The position numbers and the translations under genes are program-made. From contig OV121088.1 in the NCBI GenBank assembly GCA_921293015.1, positions 16,405,645-16,469,644 on the forward strand: a stretch of 64,000 nt of DNA, read 5' to 3'. The DNA is from Phorcus lineatus. Taxonomy: Eukaryota; Mollusca; Gastropoda; Trochida; Trochidae. The stretch's first letter is position 1, and each line of letters starts with the position of its first letter. Of the stretch, positions 12,408 to 24,586 are shown in pieces. The notes below the pieces were generated by a model. It was not told the origin of the DNA. It saw only the letters and a list, made by a program, of their open reading frames with translations, and made no database searches.

Positions 12408-12542
12408 TGGAACATCTATGGATGCATATGTGTCGTGTTTCGTCCTTGAAACGTTGATGTACCGAATTGATGCCAAATTACGAACTACTTCTAATATCTT
12501 TGTTTGCTTGAAATTGCAAATTATCAAACCAAATCCATTGAC
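12408..12542 (-). CDS. Candidate internal exon, 45 codons, unknown protein
   Basis: On the minus strand a pyrimidine-rich run (CCCCTCCCCTAATG) leads to CAG, after which 45 codons are open to GTGAGA, a good donor. Both ends are phase 0. The peptide includes VNGFGLIICNF, KILEVVRNLASIRY and TYASIDVP. The homologous block of copy 1 keeps the donor position (GTAAGA at about 3331) but is disrupted by a MITE. The next conserved block downstream (about 11975-12040) matches the LTDIGEC exon of copy 1 but carries a frameshift and stop, so this copy is probably also defective. Function unknown. The support is exon borders plus a paralogue; transcript evidence is lacking. Confidence 0.3.
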
Positions 12543-12976
12543 CTGACTACGCATTAGGGGAGGGGTCGTTCTAAAGAGTCGCTGCAGACAAAATTGACCA
12601 AGACATTCCTGATGTTTTTGTAAGGGTTACGGTTTCTCCAAGCTAAATAAATTTGAAACAAAGTTTGCCTTTTTATAGGTACGATTTGCCTTTATTCTCA
12701 ATTTTATTTTGCTGTACATGTTTTAAATGGCATCATATGCTTATTTAAACATTTGAGGTAAAAATTGCCACGTTCTAACATAAAGAACGTACGTGAACTG
12801 TTAAATCTAATACAATGCTGTTAAGAAAGAAATTTGTTTTTGTTAGTGTTTTACAGCCTTTACACAGCTTCAACAATTTAAATTGTAATTTTTTAAATGT
12901 ATGATATTCGTTTTAGCACACAAAGAAATGTTTCAAAAGACGAAGATATTATCAAAGTAAAGTATCAATATATCTT

Positions 12977-13036
12977 TTAATTACAACAAAAGTATCCAAT
13001 GTCATGCCATCTCGTGTTTACTTTGAGTTAAAATAT
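12977..13036 (-). pseudogene. Conserved 20-codon block of module A, copy 2
   Basis: Partner of 4201-4260 without indels. It keeps NTRWHDIG and the terminal TAA but has an in-frame TAA at codon 3, and no ATG at the position used in copy 1. Confidence 0.3.
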
Positions 13037-13389
13037 CCTTGATAACTAAACAATGACTTATCAGATTATTTTTTTTAATGCTTATTAGCTTCTATTTTCT
13101 CTATGTTTCTATCATTAGATAATTTGTTAATAATTACTTCTGTTAGAAGTACATAGAGTTTCTGCTATAAAGAATCAGTGACTCCAGATAATCACGTAAT
13201 GATGGTAATAAAAATTCATTTCTTATAATGACTTTCTTTCATACATTGATGACTTGCTGTTTTCAAAAGAAGTCTTGATTATCTTACCTTTCTTCATTTT
13301 TAACAACGTTATGAACGAGATCTTTGTTACTTTACCTTTTGTAATAGGTAATAATAGAAAGGGAACATGATCTTGTCATAAATACACAT

Positions 13390-15860
13390 GGTCCATATTA
13401 GCAAATTTGTGTGGGTTTTTAAAAGTATTTTATTGTGTCAGTGAACTACGTAATTCTTCCATTTCCAAATACTTCTGTGGTTCTCACAATAGGAGTGTTT
13501 TAGTGTTGGTTCAGACATTCATGTCTCGATGGGTTTCTGCTTGCTGAATAATCTTAAATCAAGTTGAATATACAGAGGTTCTCTATCTGGATATTGCATG
13601 TATAGGTAACCATTGTATTCTGCGAGCCTGAGCACGTGAAATAGATAGCTTTTAGTCCCAATTAATTGTTACTTATTTATGATACAATGTTGTTTGCAAT
13701 GTGTGTTCCAGGAAATAATAATATATCAGCTGAAGAAGTCTCTCGTAGCAGCTAGGGTTATACATGTCCGCAGACGCACTGTGGAACGAATGTAAAAGAA
13801 CCATGATATGGTGCATCCTTAATGTCACTGTGAGTTTACGTATTAGTTATTCTAACTAGACTCAATTTGTCAAATTTGTTAAAATGTTTATCAAAATGCA
13901 ATAATTCTAGTTAATATACGTTCCGATCAGGTTCTTTCATCCTGTGTTATCAGAAGGGCTAGTCCATCTCGCTTAAGACTGCTTCCTTTCAGTTGCATTT
14001 TTCATAGAAAAACAACAAAGATGATACCTTGTTGAATGTTCATTTCCTTTCCAACTAGAACCATTAGTCAGGACATCTGAAGGTAGATTTCAAATGAATA
14101 AATGACGTAACTGCATATGGTACCTGAGAGAAAATATTGTGTTCTGTAGATTGATTTGCAATGGAAGTGCCCAAATTTGTTATGTTTTTCAGGACTCAAA
14201 TTATTGTATCATTTCGTTCATATCTTGATGAAGCTATCCCTTACTGCAGGATTTCAAAATATGAATGAATGCATGACAGTTACGTCTTCATTCTGATCAC
14301 TTTTTTTCCCCGTCTTAATATCTGAAGAGTTTGCATTGGTGTGCCGAAACTTGTCCCAAGATGTTATTTTATCTAGCGCTTGTCAAAGTCAGAAGTACTT
14401 ATGCTGTCATGTGATCCTCTTCACATGTTCATGGTAGTCTGCTGTGTGTCTCTACACGTGAAAGTGTCCTCGAGGTGTCAAAGACTCATGACTGATTATC
14501 TTTTCTAGTCAAGTTCATCCGTTTTAACATCAGCTGCTTCCTAATTTGTTCCACATTGACTCAATGTATCCCCTTAAGCTGCATGTACGATTTCCTGTGT
14601 CACTTACGATATCCTGTGTCACTTACGCAAAGTTTCTGGATACTTGCTGCAGTTTGATTGATGCATAAGGTTTTTTACTTGCTACGAGGTGATATTGTGC
14701 AAAGTCTCAAATATTATGGGACATTATGATTTTTCTGTAATTCCAAAAACGTTTCCATCGATTGCCTGAAGGATTTGCGTGCACAGTTGTGAAGATATTC
14801 TGCAATTGCAACAGATGCAACTATCAATGAATACTTGGTAAAGACAATTATTTAATGTATGTTTTGTTATCTGACTTGAACCGTTCTTAAACATTAGTAA
14901 CCGAACCGAACCGAACATTGATTCACAACAGAAACAATGTCAATGTCTAACATATAGTCATATTAATTCCTTGACACCTCACCCTAATATAGTGGAGAAA
15001 TTTAGACAATCAGGTTTTTGTATTATTATTATTGTTATCTCTACTATCATTATTTTATGAACAAATGTTTTAAGAACATTTTCTTTTCAAATGTTATGTT
15101 TGTTCAAGGAAAATGAATAATTAAATATGGAACCTTTTGACTATGATTGAAACAAGTTGACATAAGTGATTTACCCGGATGTATAGACTCTTTGCTTGTC
15201 TGGTAACTCTTGGAGGGACACATCTGTAGCTCTTCGTGGCGGAGTTGGTTTTCAGGAACCAACCCCAAAAGGGAAAATGCAAATTGTGACTCAATGTTTT
15301 AATAAGGACGTACAGTCCATTTTATCACTAATTATTGGCTTGCTGATAACTTAATTTCCATGCAAATTCAAATAACAAAATTTTGAACGATGACTTCTTT
15401 GGTTATAAGTACCATATATGCTTTTACACTTACTCTTCTTTGAATTTTACTTTTATTTTTTCTATATGACTTTTTTGTGTGAAAATGCCTACAGATTCTT
15501 TATAAATAAACAAAACGGTAAAATTCTATTTTTTTTCACTTAGGCTGTTAATAATCATACAATCATAACAGTTTGGAAGGTAAAAATAATGGTTTTATTG
15601 GTTATACCGTTTTCAAAACATTTCGAAATTCTCAAAATCATCTGCCTTTCCTTTATGGAGAGTATATATATATATTATATTGTGTTGAATGCGGCTAGAT
15701 TTGTTGCCTCAGTAAACTGTACTGCAGAAGAAGATTGACTGCAAACCTGTATCTTGTACTGTGTGTTGCTTTAAACAATAGGTGCCTCATGGACCAACAT
15801 ATCTTCCAACGATACTTCCGATTTTCAATGAAGTCCAAACACACCATTACTTTGTAAGTG
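13390..15860. repeat. Duplicated module B, copy 1
   Basis: Several blocks match 16930-19530 in the same order: 13440-13480, about 14300-14600, 15060-15130 and 15680-15850 here correspond to about 16955-17000, 18600-18870, 19110-19190 and 19340-19510 there. Identity within blocks looks moderate, roughly two-thirds to three-quarters by eye, and spacing varies, which points to an old tandem duplication about 3.5-4.3 kb apart. Confidence 0.65.
14290..14625 (-). pseudogene. Broken coding-like block of module B, copy 1
   Basis: On the minus strand this aligns with 18597-18880. Recognisable pieces are VNVEQIRKQLM followed by HDSISTSDFDKR, matching VHVEEIRMQLM and HDSISTHDFDRR in copy 2. Copy 1 has several in-frame stops and at least one frame change between the two pieces, so it is a relic if it was ever coding. 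Family unknown. Confidence 0.3.
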
Positions 15861-16815
15861 AATATGATCCAAACATTTAGTCTTTAAAGGTCCAAAATAT
15901 AGGTTTGAACAAAAAAGTTTTCATGTTGGTTCATGATTGACATGTGTATCAAATTGGAGTAACCCTATATAAAGAATAGAATTGAAAAAAGAAAACTACC
16001 TCAACATGTGTATGGATAATATGTTGCCCAAGGACTGCACTTTTTGACAAGGCATGAGATAAAGATGACCTTTTCGTCAAAAGAACAATGTAAATAACAA
16101 GACTGTTCATCTCTAACAGTGAAGCGGTTGCCAAGTGTACTCCTTTGAAGTAAAACTTACAAATTAGCAATTTATACCAAAAGGTTTAAAACAACTTTTT
16201 TACCCAACACAAATATATAAACATGAAAATATTTATTATGAGTGAGAAAAGACCATTGCTGGATATCAGTCTTTAACCGAATAAGCTTCTTTCATCGTGA
16301 TCACTCTAAACGTTTCTCTGAAAACTTGAATGCAAACAACATCCAAGCACGATGAAGGTTAAAAGAGAAAAGTCCAATGTATTATCCCACAAAATTCGAT
16401 TACTGTAAACAGATTAATTCCAATGGTTAAAAAAATAAGATTCCAAAAAACAATGAGCAAAGTTAGATGTATTCTTATCAAAGATTGAGATGCATTATCT
16501 ATAGTATTCTGCATAGAGTGTGTTTAAATAGGCGTTCTCTTTAATTGATAAAAAACATTCTTTCAAAATTATTTCATCTTTTTTCTTAATTTTTCTATTT
16601 CTTTAGCGTATTCAAACCTGAATTTTGTTCCATGCACGAAGTTGTCTTCATAAGAAGGTTACCAGATGGACAGCTCAAAAAACTTCGAAAATAAGTTCTT
16701 CTATTGTTGTTGTCTCTTTTGTATCATGTAAAATAAAAGTACATGAGATTGGCTATTAAGTTTCTTTTGACATGTTTCGTATTTGTTTCTGCTGATGCAA
16801 TCCTTATAAGCTGAA
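15861..16815. other. A+T-rich spacer between module B copies
   Basis: No element ends or repeats found. A short (TA)n run lies at 15664-15680, just left of this stretch. Confidence 0.45.
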
Positions 16816-16820
16816 CTTGA

Positions 16821-16962
16821 TTAATCTTCAAGCTCAAACAAAGTGATAATGTGAAAGAAGTCACAGTTTTGTTGACATCTGCCGTCTTTTGCAAGAACAG
16901 CGTGACACTTAGCAATTTCACGGTTACTGTTATCTCCTGTATTGACCAAGATCACGCTCGTT
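16821..16962 (-). CDS. Candidate terminal exon, 46 codons, faintly VWA-like
   Basis: After an acceptor-like TTCAG on the minus strand the frame is open for 46 codons to TAA. The order of residues, VILVNTGDN then REIAK, then FFHIITLFELED, resembles the last strand and helix of a von Willebrand factor A domain, where a hydrophobic strand ending in a VGDN-like turn precedes E..IA and later H.F.V..F..L. Three cysteines lie between. This is an impression by eye over a short segment. The base composition does not separate it from chance, and the matching part of module B copy 1 (13440-13480) conserves only the upstream edge. Confidence 0.18.
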
Positions 16963-19530
16963 CTGAATTACGTAATCCTTCTGTTTCAGGTAATATTTAC
17001 ATGTTTTCTGCATGCTAATCCAATTCAAACTATTAGTTAGTAATTATCTAGCCGGTATTGCAAGGGTGACCAAAGATGGTTTAACAATGGCATTGTTAAA
17101 ATATGTTAAAACATTGGCAACGAAATAACTCGAGCATAAAACACTTTGTATTCTCGCTATGAGGTTAGCAATGACAATTAGATTTAACTGTTTTAGGAGT
17201 CACGCGAAATGTATTGAGTTTCTTGAAAGTAGGTTGCAGTTATTTATATCCAACTTTGGTTAAAACTGTCAAATTCAATCGTTTTTTGCCTGTCTCACCT
17301 TTATATAATTGAATATATTCTTACTTAAGATTCATGCAGGACAGAGCTGATGGATGCTCTGAATGTTGCTATTTCTTGGTAAAACTATGATAAAACTAGA
17401 TAAGAACAGTAATACAAAGCTATTACAAAAAGACAACAGACAGTGCTGGGTAAGTATAGTATTCATTGTACATTACTGCTGGGGAAGTGTGAGTATTCTT
17501 TGACTACTTTAGCAGCAATAAAAGACATATCTTCAACGAGGCTCTCATTTGAATAGAACGTGTTAGCGAAAAATGACCATGCACTCCTTGCAAATTTTAT
17601 TAACAACAACAGATTTAAGCGGAGAGCAAACCAAGTATATATTTTTAGAATGTTCACTTGCCAACCACAATCACTATGAAGGAACAATGAAGATAAATTT
17701 AAATGAATGAACATATGACTAAACTGCCTTTGGTGCTTTTAAGTAGATATGTTCTGTTGATATCAGTTCATGGTGGAACTGCACACTTTGTTGTCATTTC
17801 CTAAGTTTGTATTTTCATCTTTGTCCACCTATGAAATGACTGAAATTGTGTTAAAGGCCCTATGAACTCCTTTATGCACTCGTTCATTCAACAGATTAAC
17901 AAGAAGTTTGATGTATACAATATGAAATGTTTACTTTGACATTACATATTTGTCCTTGTAAATAAATATTCCTTCAACTCCTCTCAGTGATAAGTGCTTT
18001 CATATATGCTTCTGTTTGTAACTTATCTTTGTAATGTAAGGCTCTGATTTGTTCTGTGAACGTCATTTTTCTTTCATGTATATGTTTGTATGTTTGTAGG
18101 GAGCGGCACTCAGATAAGCAAACGCTTGCTTGTTTGCTAATCCCATCACTTATTTTGTGAATAAATATGCTTAAGGCATATGACATATTTTGCAATCCAG
18201 GAATATGTTGGAATATGACATTTAGCCGTTACAATAAATCTCCTGTATTGATGGAGATCGCACACAACCTGAATCTTGTGCAACCTTTCTGTCTTCCTGC
18301 ATTCGTTCTGTGTATGATAATATTTGCATATCTTGTCCATATTGATTCAATTCGAACTTTTTACAGTAACACTCTATTCGGCCTTTTCATATGACTTCTA
18401 TGAGTGAAGTCCTTTTTTATGTACACTTCAGATATTCATTTTATATGTTCGATCCCCTTCCTCCCTGATCTGTCACCCTCTTTTGATGATTTCAGTCCAT
18501 GTGTTTACTGACATATGAATGAAAGTATTATATATTACAAGTCATTATCCTCGTCTTAATGTTTTTTTAATTCTATCAATAAGTATCTAACATTAAGCCC
18601 TTCGTAACCGAAGAACTTATGAATATGCAATGGTGTCTCTGTGCTTGTCATTAAATATTCTATCCATCAGGTGGCGCCTGTCAAAATCATGAGTGCTAAT
18701 ACTGTCATGTATTCCTCTTTTCATGTTCATGGTGATTTGCTTTATGTCTCAGCGCTACTCGTAAATTTCCTCCAGGTGTACGCAAATCTCTAGTGAAAAC
18801 ATCAGCTGCATCCTAATTTCTTCTACATGAACTCGATGTATCACCTTAAGTTGATCGATGCAAATGACAGCTTACATGTTAAGACATATTGTGAATTTTC
18901 TTCGATGGATTTAACTACTATCCAGGGAACTAGACGTTAGCTTCCGAATAAGAGTTGTCAACCAGAAACTGTTCGTGAAACGTTAATGCTATTCTCAACA
19001 ATGAGCTATTTCTTTGATACCGTACACCGATGTAGAGGAGGAAAGTAGAAAATAATGTCATTTTGGGGTTGAAGTTCCCTACTCTTTTATATTGATTTTA
19101 GACCACAGGTTTTACTTTCATTTTCTTTCAAATGATATGTTTAATTTGTTCGAAGTAATTCTTTAATCAACTTACAAATTTAATAAACATGGTTGAAACC
19201 ATATACTTTTGTATACATGAAGAGTGATTGACATAACACATATTTTAAAGATATTTTTGCCTTTACCATGATCACTAGAATTTTCTCTTGTGTCTATTCA
19301 GACAAAAATATGTATGAAATCAGTGACAGAAATAGCTTTTATAGTATTGTATTGAATGAGGCTAGACATGTTTCCTCAGGAACCCTGTACTGCAGAAGAA
19401 CACGGCAAACCCGTGTCCTTTCACTGTCTGTTATTTCAAACAATAGCTGCCTCTGGGACCAATACATGCTCCACGAATCGGTCCTTCGACTTTCCATGGA
19501 GTCCAGACACGCCATTGATTAAACACTGTG
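16930..19530. repeat. Duplicated module B, copy 2
   Basis: Partner of 13390-15860. The 19340-19510 block is the clearest: words such as CTGTACTGCAGAAGAA and GACCAA.AT recur at 15715-15810. In that block one minus-strand frame is free of stops in both copies for about 50 codons and tolerates two three-base length differences. Confidence 0.65.
18597..18880 (-). pseudogene. Coding-like block of module B, copy 2
   Basis: One minus-strand frame gives QLKVIHRVHVEEIRMQLMF..., then two in-frame stops (TAG, TGA), then KQITMNMKRGIHDSIS and HDFDRRHLMDRIF before TAA. The first part has the spacing of an amphipathic helix. Copy 1 (14290-14625) shares both parts, with different lesions. The agreement between copies on both sides of the stops favours a decayed single exon. 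No family recognised. Confidence 0.28.
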
Positions 19531-20680
19531 GACGCATGCTCAAAATATGTTCATACGTCCAGACCAGTTACTCACATCTGTCAATAGATATTTGTCCGCA
19601 GTTTTATATAAAAACTTCTTCAATACTGTGTAGTATGCGTGTTCGACATTGTTGACAGCCGTATCAAGGAATTGATATTTCGAGTTATTTTGACTTTCTT
19701 GAAGAAGAATTCAATCTCTTAAAAAGTTTTTAAAAAGATCTGGAAAGGAAAAGTTCTTGTAACTAGAGTTCTCTTCTATTATGGACATGTTCTGCATGTT
19801 CTTCACGTAATTGATACACATTCTAACTGATTTAAACAATGATTCAAACAATGATCATAGCCTTGAGTAAAGAAAAATCATTCATGCAATAATTCTTTCA
19901 GTTTAAGCCGAACTGATTTTCAAGTATCATTCATTCAGTGTAATCACTACAACCCTTTTACATGCAATTGAATAGTATATTATGTACACCCAAATCTCTG
20001 ATTTTTACTTTATTTAAGCTTTTGCTGTACGGAAATGGGGAGTGCAATTTTACAAGCTTATAGTTTACACTAATATTTACATAGCAATGGATTACAGGAT
20101 GATACACGAGTCAAGTTTTTCTTCTAAATCTATCTGCGTTTCACTCTTTTCACAAACTTATTGATATTATCGAAATAATACCTTGTAAAAACAAATGCCT
20201 ACAAATGCTAGTCCATACATTAAATTTTATCTACGAAAGAGTTAAACATAAACTGGCAACAAATAATGCATGACCCATTTGTATTTTCTCACATTTTCTT
20301 TAGCCAAATATCAGTGCATATACTTTTTAGATAGGCATTCTTTTGAAATTTTGTTTAAGATAAACACACAGAGAAAACATATTGAGCCAAGGATTTGCAG
20401 TAATTCCAGGTCTTGAATGGCTTTGAGAAATAACATCTTTTAAACAATAGCTCATATTTTCTTGATTTTTTGTTTTATTAAAGTGTCCAAAGCCCGGACT
20501 TTTTATTTTAAGTGTCGTTAACCAAGTTCTTTCGATAAAAGGTAACCAAATAAACAGATCTAAGTGACTCACAAGATTTAATTTGCAAGACAATGAATCA
20601 CTGGGGCGTCCTTAATGTTTTTGTAAGGTTTTATATACATTGAAATGAACAGAGGCACATAGGAATAAGTTGTAACACAT
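19531..20680. other. A+T-rich, nothing assigned
   Basis: A minus-strand open frame at 20327-20593 has no paralogue or recognised motif and no convincing splice borders. Confidence 0.45.
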
Positions 20681-20843
20681 TGACGAAGAAAGGAATATAT
20701 TGATGAAGAAAGGAATACATTGATGAAGAAATGAATACATTAATGAAGAAATGAATATATTGATGAAGAAATGAATACATTGATGAAGACATGAATACAT
20801 TGATGAAGAAATGAATACATTGATGAAGAAATGAATACATTGA
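20681..20843. repeat. Tandem array of a 20-bp unit, about 8 copies
   Basis: Eight units close to TGATGAAGAAATGAATACAT sit head to tail, most differing at one or two positions, with the rightmost units the most uniform. Because 20 is not a multiple of three, both long minus-strand frames across it are by-products with a 20-residue period. There are no spacers, so it is a minisatellite and not a CRISPR array. Confidence 0.95.
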
Positions 20844-21690
20844 ATCGTACTTCGTCATACAAAAGAGACGATTACGTGTGTCTAAAGAGTACTGATAATT
20901 TAAAGATAAATACTACGGTATAAACTATACTGAGTAATAAAAGAAACGTCACATCATTTTCAACAGAGTATAAAATAAAATACTGCTGCCACGGAAAGGC
21001 CACGTTGAATGTTTAAAATAGGCATACGTTTTGTAAAAAAGAAATCAACATTTCATACATCAGAGGATAATACTTTTTAGTTTATTGAAAAAGGTAAACA
21101 ATCGGTATGTCAGAATCATACAGGTCTTTCATCAATATAGTTCAAATACGTTTTGATAAAAATCTGTGACTTTGATATGATAGCCCGTTTTCAATTCAAA
21201 TTTGTATTTTGTTTTTTGAGGTATAGCATTGCTTAATATTTGTTATATTTGTTTGTTATTTCCATCTTAAATCATACATTTGCATTGGTTTTGGACAAAC
21301 GACCTTATCATATAATTTGTATAGATTATAACATACATGTACATGTTAATGACAAATAAGCTACTGATGTATGTGTTTTAAACGAGAGAGGTAAAACATC
21401 TCTTGTCACTGTTAGACATTTTTTAAAACAAAATTATATGTTACATAAGACAACAAAATTTACTCAGATGACTATCATTATACAAAATCCTTGCTTTTCT
21501 GAAAACACAGGTTTTCATTATCTGGTTACTCTATGTTTTAAAGGAACTGATTTGCAAAAAAATATGCAAGGAGTTTAATTACTTTCAAATATTAACCAGG
21601 TGCAATAAAGAGGTTATCGGAGAAAGCTTTGTAACAAAATCATCTGTTGGACGCTAAGATGCAACTTACAATTTCCTACAGTGAAGATTA
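20844..21690. other. A+T-rich, nothing assigned
   Basis: No repeats, hairpins or exon pairs noticed in this stretch. Confidence 0.4.
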
Positions 21691-21699
21691 TCTTTTTTT

Positions 21700-22040
21700 A
21701 TACATAAAAGATATGGAATCCCGATAAGATGAATTCCTTAAAAGACACCTGATACAAAATTCAAAGCACATATGGAAGTTAATCCCTTTTCAAAGTATGG
21801 CGTTCACATCTGAGGATTTATCACAACTGAGGCCCATTTACCCTAATGACAAAGTTTCTGGCTTTAAAGCTTCACACAAAGCTTTAAAAGTCCATTGAAC
21901 GTTTAGGATTAGTTCAGAATTTTTTTTTTCAAAGCTTGCCAATAAGCAATAAAGCGAACAAGTTGGTAAAATTATGTGAACCTTTATTGTAAGATAATTA
22001 TGATATTTTCCAGATTTGTTTTTGATATACAAAATGATTT
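21700..22040. repeat. Duplicated module D, copy 1
   Basis: Matches 26880-27120 in the same orientation: ACAACTGAGGCCC followed by a purine-rich stretch, AAGCTT, then TGAACCTT and GATATAC-type words at similar spacing. On the minus strand, a piece ending ALCEALKPETLSLG precedes GTAAAT, a possible donor, but the partner copy does not keep the frame. Confidence 0.5.
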
Positions 22041-23210
22041 TTAGTTTTTAGATGATTACTGCAGTGTCATATAAAGTAATACAGCTTGATAATGATTTTA
22101 TAAATGCATACTGATCAAAGGTATATATCTGTACTAAAACATCCAACTCCTCTCAAGCAAACGAAACTCGTTACTATATTGTAATGATTCATAAATAAAG
22201 ATACATAACATGAACAACCAATTTCGCACTACTTTGTGAATACTTAACTACTGATATGACAAGTTGCATATTAAAAATCCAAAGTCAGAAGAAGTCACAT
22301 TTTTCTGGGCATGCTTTTAAATTCTTGGTACCACAATTTTAGCACAACATAAAAAGCACCATCATATTAAAAGAGAAAAAGGCTTGATGACGTCATTTGA
22401 CGGCTACGTGTTTCTAATGTTCATCTCAAGGAAGGTGTAGTTCTAATACCTTTTTATGAAACGTCTAACAGATGTCCAGTCGCTGATAAACTTTAGTTGT
22501 TAACAATCAGTTTATTACTGCCAAATTTTATACCAACTCAACGTGGTCACTATCATATGTTTTTTCTCCAAAAATGAATCTTCAGCTGTCAATATAGTAC
22601 ACTGAAACGTTGATAAGACTTGTAAGGGTCGTTTGGTGATTGTGTGCATGCTGTCATGCCAACCAATTAGATATATCAGATATAAGGTCACTAAAAATAG
22701 TTTAACATTGGTCTAGGGGAGTTAGTATACGGCTTTAAGCACCTTAGAACCATTGTTAACTTAACTTAGGATTGTCCCATATTCGACCGAAATGAATGTC
22801 ATTTTCGGGCTTCATCATCGGATAATACCGGTTATATATGCTGTTTCCACATACAGTATATAATTAAGACGTTCAAATTATTTTTAAAAATGTCTCACGT
22901 GGTGTTTCGATTGAAACAGTTTTGTAGAGCGATATATAAATTACCTTTCTCAGTCTTTCCTATGGATAACGTTGACAACGCCACCATGGGCCAAAATGGT
23001 TGTTTTTGCATATATCTTTTACATTCAACGAAAAAGGGAATTCCATCTCCCCCTTTTTGTCAAACAACAAATGATAGAAACTCCTTTGAAAGACCTCGAG
23101 CAATTAATTCACACTTCAACCATTATTACACTAGTGAACACATTATGAACAATTATTTCTAAAATATCATAGAATTTAAATTGAAAGAAGACACGGAACA
23201 CAAAACCAAT
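22041..23210. other. A+T-rich spacer
   Basis: Plus-strand frame 22890-23162 is open for 90 codons but has no recognised motif or paralogue. Nothing else assigned. Confidence 0.4.
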
Positions 23211-23214
23211 GCTG

Positions 23215-24583
23215 GGCCGGTATTCACAAAACTTCTTAGAATTTTCTTGGTTTTATAATAAAAGATTCCTTAAGAATTCTTAACTTTAAGAAATATCTTA
23301 ATTTTCCTCTTAAGTTCATTTAAGAAAATATCTAAGCAGAATAATCGTTAATATTCTTAGAATTAACAAAGAAGAAAACAACTTGCATTGTGGGAAGAGT
23401 AGTACCTGAAAAAACACTGTTTAGAGGCTATTTCATGACATAAAGGAAATCCCCTGAATTTTATTGGAATGCCTATATTTTTTATTCAACCATTCAAGTA
23501 AAGAGGAATATATGTAGGAATGGTTAATTGGTTTGTATGATTGTCAGTAAGAAAAAAATATATAATCTAAGTTTGTCATATGTCAAGTGCTTATTTGTAA
23601 TAATTCAAAGATTTTCAATCTTTATGTCATATCTCAAGTGAAAATATGTTAAATTAAAAAAAATTCAAAACGCTTAAATGATTTGATCATATGTTTCTTT
23701 GAGTCAGCATTGCTTGCTCATCGTTTGTACTAAATCAAAGCTTTTATTCTTCAATATTCTGATGAAATAATTGATATTAGTTAGTTATTTAAAGTTTCTT
23801 TGCTAATATATATGCACAATATCATTTGATTGAAAAATAACACAAACTTTTAAAATCGCTTATGTACACTGAAATAAGTAAAAATAATTTTATGTTATAA
23901 TGTAAGGTTTTAATATATCTACACAATACAAGTTACATATGGCTAAAAAAACATCACTTCCTAGATTCTTTATTGATTGCTATTAAGTTTACTAATAAAA
24001 TGATAAATATACATTTAGAATTAGGAAAAACATTAGCTGGAACATTGTTTGCAGGATTTTTTCTGAAAAATCTTTGGATTGGGAAAAGAATTATAATGAA
24101 ATTGTAAAAGTTAGAAAATATTTTTACACAAGCAATTAAGATTACATATCAAAATAATTTCAAAAAAATTCAATGATTTTGAAAAAGAAATTTCTCAATC
24201 AATTCAGTAACATGTCAAATATTCATATTTTTGTATAAATTTCGTAGTAAACAATCAAAATTAATTTCTAAAAAAAAGCACAAAAATATGAAGTTTTATA
24301 TATATATATACAAATATATACAATATAAGTTGTGAATTTCAATATTGATTCAGATTTTGACAGCACCAGAAGGGGAATAACTGTCAACTCATTCTAAGCC
24401 CAAAATGAAGTAATGTGATTGTTATGGGAACGGTTGTTTTAATAAACGTATCTAAGTACAAAGCGTTATTTCTAAGAAATGTCTTAAAAGTTAAGAACGT
24501 TGTTATGGAAACTAAGAATTTTTAGTGCATTTAAGAATTCTTAAGGTCTAAGAAAATTCTTAGAAGTTTTGTGAATACCGGCC
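23215..24583. mobile_element. GGCC-terminated DNA element, 1.37 kb, CTG target duplication
   Basis: Its ends are near-perfect inverted repeats of about 34 bp: GGCCGGTATTCACAAAACTT onward at the left, and the reverse complement ending GAATACCGGCC at the right, with one difference. CTG flanks both sides (23212-23214 and 24584-24586). The subterminal regions are full of CTTAAG-type words in both orientations, so the ends can fold back. The interior is very A+T-rich and has no transposase frame, so the copy is non-autonomous. A 3-bp CTG duplication fits the PIF/Harbinger superfamily (CWG or TWA targets); this assignment is inference. Confidence 0.8.
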
Positions 24584-24586
24584 CTG

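Larger units (their letters stand above)
11690..13370. repeat. Duplicated module A, copy 2
   Basis: This is the collinear partner of 2440-4580, as described there. The most similar block is 13190-13270 against 4400-4480 (words such as AATAAAAATTCATTTC and TTGATGACTTGCTGTTTTC), conserved well enough to suggest more recent constraint or exchange in that part. Confidence 0.75.

Noticed and set aside
19268-19655. Two overlapping plus-strand frames in the conserved module B block
   Set aside because: The paralogous block at 15.7 kb has stops in these frames; only a minus-strand frame stays open in both copies, and even that is weak.
20681-20843. CRISPR-like array
   Set aside because: Units are contiguous without spacers, and the window is eukaryotic.
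20612-20858. Repetitive minus-strand proteins rich in FLHQ and FFIN
   Set aside because: They come from the 20-bp tandem array read in two frames; no sequence outside the array supports a gene.
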